Shown here: positions 11,274 through 22,000 of the stretch, piece by piece
How the letters are laid out: each line of letters opens with the position of its first letter
How positions within the stretch are numbered: the stretch's first letter is position 1
Assembly (NCBI GenBank): GCA_038503035.1
Contig: JAVSML010001165.1
Span: forward strand, 248,001-312,000
Direction: 5' to 3'
Source of the DNA: Crocodylus rhombifer
Taxonomy: Eukaryota; Chordata; Crocodylia; Crocodylidae
Length of the DNA: 64,000 bases
Notes under the pieces: generated by a model
The model's input: only the letters and a program-made list of their open reading frames with translations
Databases searched by the model: none
What the model was told of the DNA's origin: nothing
Position numbers and translations under genes: made by a program

Positions 11274-11890
11274 TTAAGAAAATAGAATAAATGACCTGTG
11301 TTGGCAAAGCACAATTCAATAAAAATAGTTATGAGACAGAGATACGTAAGCAGCTGTTGGACAATTTATCAAAAGACATTGCCAATCCTAAAAGCCCATT
11401 TTCTAAAAGTCATCTAAATCAAGTTGTCTATCATTTTTTTTTTTTTAATTCAGGGGCCACTGTAATTTATATAAAGCATACCTTCAACTCACTTTTTTGC
11501 AGAATCAAAATTTGTATTAATTGTACTGAAATTGCTTCTCCTAAGAGTTTTCTAAATTCTCTATAAAAATTAAGGATTTTTACTGCTAAGTATCCAAAGA
11601 GCAATGCTAATCTGTAGCTCTGTATGACAGCAACACTCCTTCTTTACAACCTTCCCAGTACCCTTATGTTTTTCATGTGGAACAGGATATTTTCTTAAAG
11701 TTTACTTTGCAGATCAAAGAAATGCTAACATGCAAATCTACATAAGAACAATGACTTAAATACATTTTGGGCATAGAAATGAGCATCTAACGGTCCCTCC
11801 CCCTCTCACCACCTATGTTTTTTTAATTTGTACTCAGTACATTAAAGAGTGATTAAAGCAGCTTCAACTTTACCTATGTTTAGGAAGCTA
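11274..11890. other. No gene seen; AT-rich intergenic DNA
   Basis: I found no exon, RNA gene or clear repeat boundary here. The open frame at 11291-11566 is AT-rich, crosses a poly-T run at 11440-11449 and resembles nothing known. By position this should be intron 4 of lipase relic C, but I could not align it to intron 4 of the intact gene. Confidence 0.5.
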
Positions 11891-12045
11891 TATGTGAGAT
11901 ACAGGTTATAGCCATATTGGTCTAGAGGCAAAAGGAATCAGAACTCTGGGTAGAGCTGCTATCTTTTATTAGATATAAGTAAATTATATGTATATATTTA
12001 ATCTAAAAATCTAGTTGGTCTACTAAAAGATATCACCACTACTGG
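11890..12045. repeat. Short PLE-tail-derived repeats
   Basis: 'ttatagccatattggtctagaggcaaaaggaat' appears here and, reverse-complemented, at about 35695-35735. It is followed by 'tcttttattaga' and, in the opposite sense, 'tctactaaaagatatcacc'. Both are parts of the PLE 3' signature. The arrangement is a head-to-head pair of fragments. Confidence 0.5.
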
Positions 12046-12054
12046 TAAGCCATA

Positions 12055-13025
12055 TGATACATTTTATGACATAGGTGACTGGTAGATGGGGTACTGGGGG
12101 GCACATGCCCCCCCCCCCGACAGGGCCAGACCCACCACCAACTCTGCTGAGGGCTTCTGAGGGTACTCACCAGCCCTGCCTCACCCCCACTACTGCTGGC
12201 TTCTGCAGATAGTCACCAGCCCAGTCCCCATCACCAGCTTCTGCGGGTGCCCCCCAGATACAAGAGGCACTAGTTGCCCATGCCCACTGCTATTGACACT
12301 AATTTCCAAGCCACAGATCCTCCAGCCCTGACAGTGCCTTCACTCCTGGCCCACAGCCCTGCTGGTGCTTCTCACTCCCAACCTACTGCCCCTTGCCCCT
12401 GGTTCCCCAGCATGAGGAAAGGAGTGGGTGTGGACGGCCAGCAAACGGGGTGGGGTCACCCTGCAGCTGATCCTGCAGACTTGCAACTGGCAGCGGCATA
12501 CCTCTGGCACTTCTAGGCATGCCACTGGCACTTATGGGTTGGTGAGATCAGCCATGGGCGGACCACTTCCCTTGGTACCCCCACTCGCCAGCCAGTGCTC
12601 TCGGGCAGGCACCAGCGCTCTCATCTGCCCTGCTGACAGGGGGTGCAGCAGCACTCTCAGGAGGTGCATGTGAGCCCCTGTGCACCCCCTACGTGTTGCC
12701 ACAGGCAGTGGGGGTGTGGGTTGGGAATGAGAATCACCAGCAAGGCTGTGGGTCTGTGGGTCAGCAGTGAGAGGTACCAGCAGGGCCAAAGGGCCATGGG
12801 TTTGGAGTGAGGGGCACCAGCAGTACTAGAAGACTGTGGGTCAGGAGTGATGGGCACCAGCAGGGCTGAGGAGTGGCTTGGGAGTGAGGGGCATTGGCAG
12901 GGGCAGGAGTAGGGGCAGAGGCAGGGCACTGGCATAGCAAGGCTGCTCAGCACTACAAAGCAACAGTAGGACAGCCTCAGCTGGACCCATGTCCTGGTAA
13001 GCAAAGGGTGCAAAGGGAGCTCTGA
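12055..13025. repeat. GC-rich repeat block with minisatellite-like array
   Basis: A GC-rich island in AT-rich DNA, starting with a C run at 12109-12118. Within 12700-12905, about five degenerate units of 38-43 nt repeat the pattern 'gtgggt...gagtga-gggcaccagcagggc'. The open frames on both strands follow the repeat and have no recognisable domain. The outer edges are not fixed by a TSD. Confidence 0.6.
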
Positions 13026-13218
13026 TTTTTCATGATTAAAAATACCCATAATCAAATGCTAAAATTTATAGCTATTTATAATTTATTTTATTATGATTGA
13101 GGCACTGGTAGGCTTCTAAATTGCTTTAAAATTGTAAATATATCAATAGAACATTGTGTTTAATTGATACCTATATATATATATATACACATATATAAAA
13201 AATGGTGTTTCATTTTCA
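13026..13218. repeat. AT-rich spacer with TA/CATA microsatellite
   Basis: A simple (TA)n and acatata run lies at about 13170-13196, with nothing else recognised. Confidence 0.6.
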
Positions 13219-13872
13219 TCACAGAAAAACACAGAGTTGGATTTTTAAACAGAGAAAACCAGATCCTGGGTGATAAATTTGATCGTAATAGTGTCCTTGT
13301 CCTTTGTGTATTTTTCTGTAACATTTCATTCTGGTGTGTAATCGCTGTTTAGTTTCACCTATGTAGTGTCCAGGGGGACATTTGATACATTGGATCAGGT
13401 ATTTCACATTTTGGGAAAGATATGGATAGGAACCATAGACTCTGATGGTTTTGTTATGGGGGTGTTGGCTGTAGTGGCAGTGGAGGCATATTGACCAGTT
13501 AAGCATTTCATGCTAAGGCATGGCTGCATCCCACTTGATGTCTGTTGGGCAGTGGGGAGTTTGCTTCTGATGCTGAGTTGAGAAAAGTAGGGAGTTGTTT
13601 GGAAGGCAGGGACAGATTTTCTAGGGACTGTGTCATTTGCTGTGGAGGACAAAGATGTATTTTCCCCACTGCCCTTCTTGGGAGAAAATAGCTGAAGTTC
13701 CCAATACATTGCTCTGCATGGACTTCTGATGGAACTCTTAATGTTGTTCCTTCGGTTCGTTTTTCAGTAGAGAGGAAAATAGATAAGCTAAAATCGAATC
13801 CTTCCAACCTAATTGTAAAGAGGAAAATCCTTTTCTCTTGTGTTTTGCTTGTACCGGAGGAGAATGGGGACC
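13219..13872 (-). mobile_element. Penelope-like element fragment, GIY-YIG domain
   Basis: On the minus strand the frame at 13219-13506 reads NVKYLIQCIKCPPGHYIGET followed by KQRLHTRMKCYRKIH, a well-preserved GIY-YIG start with the YIG box as HYIGE. Upstream (13507-13870) is the preceding linker, frameshifted against it. It is the closest relative of the PLE at 4670-5695, and the pair is adjacent to Y2 and Y1 respectively, so it belongs to the same duplicated unit. Confidence 0.8.
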
Positions 13873-15914
13873 TGTGACAGGATTGGTGCCTGAGGACTGC
13901 CTTGGTGCCCCCAAGTGGCCTCCCTGATCCTATCAGGCCCTTGCTTCTGCCTCCAGGTCTCAAAAACAACAATGCCTTGTTGACAGTAATGAGGGGAGGC
14001 TGCCCTCAGAAGCTGGTTAGCCTAGGTGTTAGGGGTGTGGGAAACAGGCCCTATTTGATTTGGATTTGGACCAAACTGGGAACAGTGCTTTGATCTGTTG
14101 ATTTGGATCACTGTCCCCTATTTGATTCAGACAAATCCAAATCTGGAGATTCAGTGCTGATTTGGAGAATCAGTGATTCAGACGTAGACACAGCTTTAAA
14201 TGTTTTTTCTACATACCTTGAGGTACTGGGTATGGCTTATAAATGCTGCAATGCTGGGGCGGATGGAGCATACCATAGGAGCTCAGGGGGGCCCCTGTGT
14301 GCTCAACAGTGAAACCAGAAGTAGACCGGAAGTACTTCCAGCCCACTTCCAGATCCACCAGGGAGCATGCAAGCCCCCCCCTGCACCCCTCTGGCTCAGC
14401 AATTGGCCACGGGGGGACCCCAGATGCTCCCCCAGACCAAGGAGGCACCAGTCACTGAGGTGGGGGGCATGGGGTGGCCCCCCTGCGCTCTCCCCAGTAG
14501 ACCTGGAAGTGCTTCTGGTCCATTTCTGGGTCTGATGCTGTGCACACTGGGGAGCTCCCCACACTTCTGTGGGACACTCCATGTGCCCCAGCATCACAGC
14601 ATTCACAAGCCACCTGGTACCTAGAGGTATGTAGAAAAATTATTTAAAGCTATGTCCATGTGCAAATCACTGAATCTTTCTGATTCTCTCTGAATTGGTT
14701 CGGAGGGTTCCAATTCAATTCAGAGACACTGAAGGCTCCTCTGATTGAATTTGGATTCAGAGATTTGGGCACTGAATCGGGCTGAATCTCCACCAAATCG
14801 AATCTGGGACTGAAACTTCTCACAGCCCTACTAGGTGTTCTCTTGCTGTATCTCAGCATCCATTTCTCATGTCTTATCTGCCTTAAGGGCTAAATTCATG
14901 GCATGCTTCCACCCCTACAGCCACACCCATGTCTTGTAGGTGTTTCTCCATTTCCACCTTTCTGATCCCCCAGTAGCTTCAGCCTCATGGTTGCTGGCTG
15001 TTGACATGCAGTCTAGGCCCACTGTCTCTGGCATGGCCATTCCAGTCTCACCCTTCACTGTCTCTTTAGTCTTCGGATCCCCCTGGCCCTATCTTGTCCT
15101 GTTTCAGCCCCTCTGGCATCTCTACCAAGGGCAAAGCTACTCTTGGCTCAGCCCCATTCTCCTAGGAGTTTCAGGCTCAGGGCAAGGCAACTCTCAGCTC
15201 TGCCTCCCTCTACAGCATTTGGGCTTCAGCTCCACACTGCTTACCTGGTCCCCGACCCTGGCTGGTCTCTTTTCTATGTTCCCCTATAGCACTTTTGTTG
15301 CCTCCAGCCCCCGCTCATAGCCATACCTGTTCCTTCAGTTATAGAACAAGAAAAATTAAACATATAACAGTAGAACTAGAAGACATGCCAAGCTCACCTC
15401 TCACAAATGGTAACTTCCCTGGGCTAGACCTGCTCTCATTCCTATGAGCAGGCTCATTTCCCTAGACTGCTTCTTGCAGTCCACTTCTCTGAAGGAGCTC
15501 CTTTCCTTCCAGCCTGCAGGGTCTGACTGCCCACTCTGGCTCTGAAACTGGGTTTATGGGCCCAGGAGCACCACCTTCTGCCACCACATTCCTTCCTTCT
15601 CCCCTGACTCTTCCCTTTGCCCCAGCCATGCATTGGGTTCTCACTCCCTTAATTGTTAGGCTGCCTTCCTGCCGCTCTGTCTTCATAAAGTGACAGGAGT
15701 CTCTGGGCTCCCTGGTGCAAGTCCTCTTTGCCTGTTCCTGCTGCTTTAATCCCACGTGCCCCTCTCACATGTTCTCCCAGTCCTCTTTTGGATGCTATCT
15801 GTTTGATCTCTCCCCTTCTCTCTAGCCTGCTCTGGCACAGGCTCTGGGGTTTCTGACTGAGTCTTCCTCTCCTTTCCTTATGTCCAAGTAACAAGGGTTG
15901 GGTCCCCTGTTACA
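13873..15914. mobile_element. LTR-like element (TGTGACAGGAT...CTGTTACA), probable solo LTR, split by an hAT
   Basis: The element starts TGTGACAGGATTGG and ends GTCCCCTGTTACA, with TG/CA ends and partly inverted termini. Block Y1 and its PLE lack it at the matching point (near 5705-5715), so it inserted after the Y duplication. Without the nested hAT (14030-14830) it is about 1.24 kb. A relative with the same termini is at 49530-50599. No gag or pol is seen. It could instead be a DNA transposon with short terminal inverted repeats (TIRs). Confidence 0.55.
14030..14830. mobile_element. hAT non-autonomous element, family 1
   Basis: A perfect 8-bp TSD ctaggtgt lies at 14022-14029 and 14831-14838. 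The element begins TAGGGGTGTGGGAAAC and ends CACAGCCCTA. Its subterminal zones are rich in GATTTGG/GATTCAG and their complements, and the centre is GC-rich. It has no transposase. Confidence 0.9.
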
Positions 15915-17641
15915 AAGCCTTATAGATTTTAGCTGGGTAGAGGTTTTAGAATCAGATCTGTGCCAAAAATGTGTATAGCTACATTTTGTTAGCTCCAAAT
16001 TCTACCACTGGCAAAAGGTTCAAAGTGAATCCTACTCCGAATGAAGACTGCTGTGGCAGAGCAGAATTCTTCCATATCCCTCCTTCTGAAATATGCCATC
16101 TATTTGTATAACAGACATGGGAGATGGATGAACTAAAATAAGACTTTCCATCTGAAGGAGGGATTTTGGATGTATTATGGCCCATTATAACTACTGAGCA
16201 ATGCAGAGGAAGTTGAACAGAAAAAGAAGGCATAGCATTTGTATTTGATGGGATTACCCTGTAGCACAGTAAATCAGTCTACTGCACCCTAACTGCTGTG
16301 CATGTGTCAATGGTGACACTTCACTACCCAGGAAATGAATCTACTGAACATAGTTTCATATAAGTAGAGTTGGAGGGGACCTGAGCCGATCTTCTAGTCC
16401 AACCCCCTGCCCTGGGCAGGAATGAATACAGGGCTCTTATGACCCGTACTAAGTTTAAGCTCAGATCACCCCAGCTAGGTAGTTATCAAGCCTCCTTTTA
16501 AAGATCGCTAACAAAAATTTCTCCCTGCCACTTCATGTACCCCAGTTCATCCTAGATGGGACTTGAACTCAAATCTCACACAGGGTAGGTAGAAACTCTG
16601 TCACACAGCCACCAGCAGTATAGTGGCTCATGCTGACATGCCCAATGTGACAGGATCAGAGCAAAACATTTCTCTATGTATTCAATATGTTTGAATATTG
16701 AATAGAGAAATTCTAGAAAATTAGGTAGGAATGGGAAAACACAATAGGAATCAAAGCTACTGGTCCTGGAGAGTGTAATGGAAAATTTGACACAAGACCC
16801 AAACTAGGGAATCTAGAAAATTGCTAGAAAAATCTAGTTATTCTGATATGTGAATCTGGGACACTAACAGGTCATTCTATCATGCTATATTTATTAGGCC
16901 TAAATTACTAATGGTAATAAAGTATGGGAAATACAAGCAAGGTATTATTGAGAATATATACCCAGAATTTGTTACATTAAGATCCCACATGAACCCCACA
17001 TGATCTTAATCACAAAACATTTTTCAGAGAGGAGGGCTGTAGAGGGCCAGAGGTAGTTCTTCAATGTCATAAACTCTCTGAAAGAACCAACAAGGGGAAA
17101 AAAAGGGGAAATGACACCATTATAGGGAAAGTCAGAGCCATGTACTTCATTTCTCAGCACAAAAGAGTATAGCAGTGTTACTGATTATAGGAATGCATTT
17201 TGGGTTGGTTTTTAGGCCTTGTACCGAACGAGTGCTTAGTTGGTGTCCACTGCTGAGTATTTTTACATCACAGTTGCTTGTGATAATAAGGTATCTGAAT
17301 GTTAATATGTCTCCTAAAACAATGCAAACTGGTTGTGAAATATAATAAATACATGGAAATCCAAAACATCTCTCTCAAGATGAATTAGCTTCACAAACGT
17401 TAGCTATATTTCCATGACATAGATATTATAATACCAATTTTGCAAATAGGAAATCTGAGGATAATAGACTGACAGAATTCCTTGAGGCCACAAGCGGAGC
17501 CACTTTCAAGCATCAGCATTAATTACCTAGCCTCTCAACCCTGGCAGTCTCTTTAAAAGTTGGTTCAACTTTTCAAAAGGAAAGCTGTAAAAGTAATGCT
17601 GCTGGCTAGGTTGAGAGCAATGCTATTAAAATGCTATTAAC
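15915..17641. repeat. Segmental duplication block Y2, left part (copy of 5696-6931 and 8790-8935)
   Basis: It matches Y1 in the same orientation. It lacks the PLE found in Y1 at 6932-8789 and contains a CR1 fragment of its own. No exon is recognised. Confidence 0.8.
16230..16650 (-). mobile_element. CR1 LINE 3' fragment
   Basis: 'agttggaggggacctgagc' followed by 'cttctagtccaaccccctgc' near 16368-16410 is the reverse complement of the CR1 3' end. The matching place in Y1 (about 6050) has no such insert, so this is a Y2-specific insertion or a Y1-specific loss. Confidence 0.7.
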
Positions 17642-18445
17642 TAGGGGTGCATGAAATGGGTCATATTCAATTTGGATTCGCCCAAATTGGGGACAGTGAT
17701 TAGATCTGTTTATTCAGATCACTGTCTCTGATTTGATTAGGCCAAATCTGAATCTGAAGATTTAATGCTGATTCGGAGAATCAGCGATTTGGCCATAGAC
17801 ACAGCTTGAAATGTTTTTTCTACATACCTCGAGGTACCAGGTGTGGCTCATGAACGCTGTGATGGTGGCGCAGATGGAGCATCCCACAGGAGTGTGGGTG
17901 GAAGGGGCCCACATGCTTGATGGTGAACCCAGAAGTGGACTGGAAGTACTTCCGGTCCACTTCCACGTCCATCACTGGGTGCATGGGGGGGCCTCCCCAC
18001 ACCTGCCCAGCTCATCAATCGGCTACAGTGGGACTTTAGGTGCCCTCCCAGACCCAGGAGGCACCACTTGCCCAGCTGGGGAAGTGGGGGGGTCCCTTGC
18101 ATGCTCCCTGGCAGACCCAGAAGTGGACCAGAAGTGGTTCTGGTTTACTTCTGGGTCTGTTGCCGAGTATGCTGGGGAGCCTCCCACATTCCTGTGGGAT
18201 GCTCTATCTGCTCCACCATCACAGCATTCATGAGCAGCTTTGTACTTAAAGGTATGTAGAAAAAAACATTTAAAGCTGTGTCTATGGCCAAATCTCTGAA
18301 TCTCTCCAAATCAATTGGAGGCTTCCGATTCGATTCAGAGAGATTAAACTGTCTCCTGATTCAATATGGATTTGGAGAGTCAGCCACTGAATTGGGCCAA
18401 ATCTCCACTGAATTGAATCAGGGACTGAAGCTTTGCACACCCCTG
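17642..18445. mobile_element. hAT non-autonomous element, family 1
   Basis: TSD ctattaac (17634-17641) and ctatcaac (18446-18453). It begins TAGGGGTGCATG and ends GCACACCCCTG. Y1 has the empty site near 8932-8940. Long subterminal stretches of GATTCGG/GATTTGG type are inverted between the ends, and the middle is GC-rich. Confidence 0.9.
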
Positions 18446-18640
18446 CTATCAACCCAGTGACAGACTGAACTCCAGAAATTAATACATTCTGAATTAAGTG
18501 ATCCTGTACAGCATTATACAGATAATGCATGTAGCTGTTTTTATGGTGTTACAAGGGTTTGCTATAGACATCACCTTATAAGGAGATGCCCTAGTAACTT
18601 AAATGCACCAGGAGGATGGTGGCACAGGCATGAAAAATAG
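18446..18640. repeat. Block Y2, right end
   Basis: Matches 8940-9003 and 9535-9655 of Y1. It ends about 150 bp 3' of the lipase stop codon, so block Y is the 3' flank of a lipase copy. Confidence 0.7.
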
Positions 18641-18790
18641 AAACAGATCACAGAAATTCCAATTACTGATCTTTAAAAAAAAATAATTACAAGAAAAGAA
18701 AGAAAAATCAGAAAGTCATCCCTACTGCCAACAGAAAACAGATAGGACCCAGTAGATCTAATCTTTGCTTTCAAGCCTTGTCACATGGCT

Positions 18791-19024
18791 TTAGGGATAC
18801 TTCTTCATCAGGTCAATGATTTTTGCATACATACGCTTGGCTGCATCAAGACCCCAAATGAAATCTAGATGGTCCCACTCAGGAACATGCTCATGAAAAA
18901 CTAGATTGGTAAATTGAGGGAGTAACATGGCTGTATCTTTTGGATCTGCAACCAAGTCATGTCCACCATTCCAAACAGCAATTGGCATTTTCAATTTTTC
19001 TATTTTGTATGTAGGAGGAGTTGT
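18791..19024 (-). CDS. LIPM-like: Lipase terminal exon (Asp and His of the triad, stop)
   Basis: The acceptor TTTTCCAG lies before 19024. The exon encodes [28 protein letters not shown] (Asp codon 18958-18956), [15 protein letters not shown] (His codon 18871-18869) and ends MKKYP with TAA at 18793-18791. It starts in phase 0, the same phase in which exon 7 ends, so the frame is maintained whether or not an exon 8 is included. Confidence 0.93.
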   Translation of the reverse strand, partial: TTPPTYKIEKLKMPIAVWNGGHDLVADPKDTAMLLPQFTNLVFHEHVPEWDHLDFIWGLDAAKRMYAKIIDLMKKYP

Positions 19025-22000
19025 CTGGAAAAGAGGGGAACAGATTAAAATAGGGGAATCGGGAAAGCCATTGCCATTTTTAAATAAATAAACTGTGAAG
19101 TGACAAAAGTTCATTCCTCTTCCAAAATCACTAAAATAAAATAATAACAAAAGTAGCAATAAAACCTGTCCTTAATCCTTTTTTCATTCTTCCCTGGTAC
19201 TAGTAATTGAAGGTAATGCACGTAAATAAAACTCTATCATTGTCAAAAGATTAGAAGTGTTCACAATACTAGAGTTGTAGGTTCTTGGTTCATGTTACAA
19301 ATTTTGCATGAAAGCACACTTGTATCACTTCCATGTGCTTTAGAATGATAATCAGATTATATATGGCTGGGAGGCATTGGGTAAAAAAAAGTCCATCTAT
19401 TTACTTCTTATTATCCATGTGCCAATAAGATAGACAGACCCTTCCATGCTTACTGGTATTAAAGTTTTCTGACTTCTTAGATGACTTCACACTTCCTTTT
19501 TAATAAGTTTCTGTTTGGTACACATTACCATAGCAAGTCAAAAACTTTCATGACTTCACCTATACAACAGTCTTTTAAGAAAGTATCCTCACAATTATTT
19601 CTGATTTATCAGAAATAGGCACAGAAGCAGACAGAATGAATGACTGTTTCACAGCACACAAGAACTCCATGACAGCTCCAGAAACAGCACTTTGGCTTCC
19701 AGAGTTTGGGGTAAAAACCTGAAATCCAAGACCATTGTCCTAATCTGTGTTTGGAAATTATGTTGAACACAACTCTTAAACTGAATGACAAGTGTCTTTA
19801 TTTTCCCATAAATCTTAGTGGTTAGTTAGTCTCATTACCATGGGAGCCTCAGAATGGAATGGAAACAATTACAAAATGAATTTATCACTTCCCGTTTAGA
19901 GAGGCATGATTCCAGGATCTCACTTGCAGGTATTTCTGTTTGTCAGCATATTGACAAGTTAATGTCATGCATGAACCTCTTATTGCAGCTTCTAGAACGT
20001 GAAGATGTCTTAGGATTTCCTTTAACTGAAAGATTATTTTAACTTTACTCAGTAGCTAGCATCAGGAAGCCTACTGAATTTGCCAATGCCAACTAAACTG
20101 TCATATAAGATCATTATCCTGTATTGAAAAAAGGGCAGCCAAATGTCTTAGTATCTATTTTCCTCTTTCTGTTTTTCTTTGTACCTACTTGGTTCATGCA
20201 TTTCTCTTGATTCAGAGGATCTCCCCCTTTCACCTGGAACCATTCTCTAAATTATGTTTTCCAACAAAATCCACCAAGAGTCTACCACCTACGAGCAGGT
20301 AAGATGTTAAATCTTCCTTTCTTTGCGATTGCTTTTTTGAGGAGGCCCCAGCAGGTTTACCTAAGAATCATTTGACAGTAAACATCCACCTACTTGTAAC
20401 AGTCAAGTATGCATCTTAATAATCTTCTGTAACTGGACACATCCATATTAAATTACCTCTTTCACCACAGGGTTCAGCTTCTTTATATGTGGCTTAACTT
20501 TTCTCTTGTAAAGTAGTGGTGGTCCATTTTTTTGGGAGGTGTACCATGAGTTAGCCCCCTCTCCCTTCCACCCAATCTCCAAGTGCCACTCTGCTCATCC
20601 CATAGCCCACAAACATACATGATAGCTTGTACTCTGGGATCCCAGAACAGAGACTAAGGGGCTCTATCCTTTGGCTGTAGCTGTGCAGAGTGGAGCAGGG
20701 ACAGGAGGGGACAGCACCAAGAGTCAGGTTAATTATTCCCTGGCCACACAACTGCCAGAGTTTTGCATGGTCAGTGAGGATACGAAGTTCTGCATTTGAC
20801 TGCAAGGCCAGAAAAGTTTTAAACTGTCTCTGCAGGACCAGGGAAGGATTGCATTATCTCCTGGCAGTGACAGCTGACATCTCTTCTCTCACTCATATTT
20901 TCTTTAGTTCTGCTCCACAGAGTGCTCTACCTCTTGCCAGTCCTCTGGTGCCTCTCAACTGCTCACCCAGGGTCACACAGCAGCTGCCTGTCCCCTCACA
21001 GCATGTGTGCTGTGGCTGGCCACCTCTTTTGTAAAGTACTATGAAACACTGTCTTGAAGAATATTTCCTTTATCTTACTATAAATGTAGGTCTCTGTCCT
21101 TTGTCTTATGTTTCCTTGTTTTATTATTTTTTTTTACAAAGACCTCAGTATTTTTCTACACAAAGCATATCATCCTACCTGATTGTATTTCTCCATGTTC
21201 TTTTCTTTAGAGCCATAGTCATATGCTTGGAATTGTTTTGCAAGTAACACCTGTTAATTACATACCAGCAGTAAGTAGACTCAAAGCAAAAGCGGGCTAT
21301 TTTTGAAGACAGAAAGAAGAATGCAGTAACCTTTCCCTGCCAAGTCTAATTCTATCCTTCGAACTCAGAAAGCATGACATACAAGGAGCAGTTGGAAAAC
21401 ATGGAATTACTTTGTCTAGAGAAGAGAATTTGATTTGATGTGTCTTCAGATGCAAAAAGATGGTGGTCAACTGTTTTCTGTGCCCATAAGGGGCAGTAAA
21501 TGGCCTAAAATTGCAACAAGGGAGAGTTAAAGTATATAACAGAGAAATTAATTCTAACTCTAGAAATAGTTTAACTCTTGAGCAGATCAGTTTGGGAGGT
21601 TGTGAAATAACCACCACTGGAAGGTTTTACAAGTTAATTAGACTAATATTTGCATGTTGAGGCAGATGACCTTCTGAGGTCCCTTGCATTACTGTGGAAG
21701 ATTCTATAGACCTACATTCTGGATTTCATTAACTAAGTCCCACTGAACATCTGTCCATAAGGCACCCCACATGCAAAAGCCCCTTTTGAAAATGGGAAAT
21801 TGTTGTCTTAAGTCCTATTTACTGATATATATTACTTTGTACTAATCTCTGTACTTCAGCAAAATGACAAGCAGTTAAATCTTTCATATCAGTATAGGAA
21901 AGAAAGGCCATGCCATTCTAGATCCCAAATGTGGTTCTCAGCAGGTTTCAAGTGGTCATTAATACCTGACGCCAATGTAGCAGGTTTTGCACAGATGTTC

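Noticed and set aside
13164..13352. Plus-strand ORF over the TA microsatellite
   Set aside because: It opposes the clear minus-strand GIY-YIG frame of the PLE.
19510..19570. Possible lipase exon 8
   Set aside because: Only scattered matches (VKS, KVFD, YGN) with an internal stop, wrong length and no donor; too weak to annotate.
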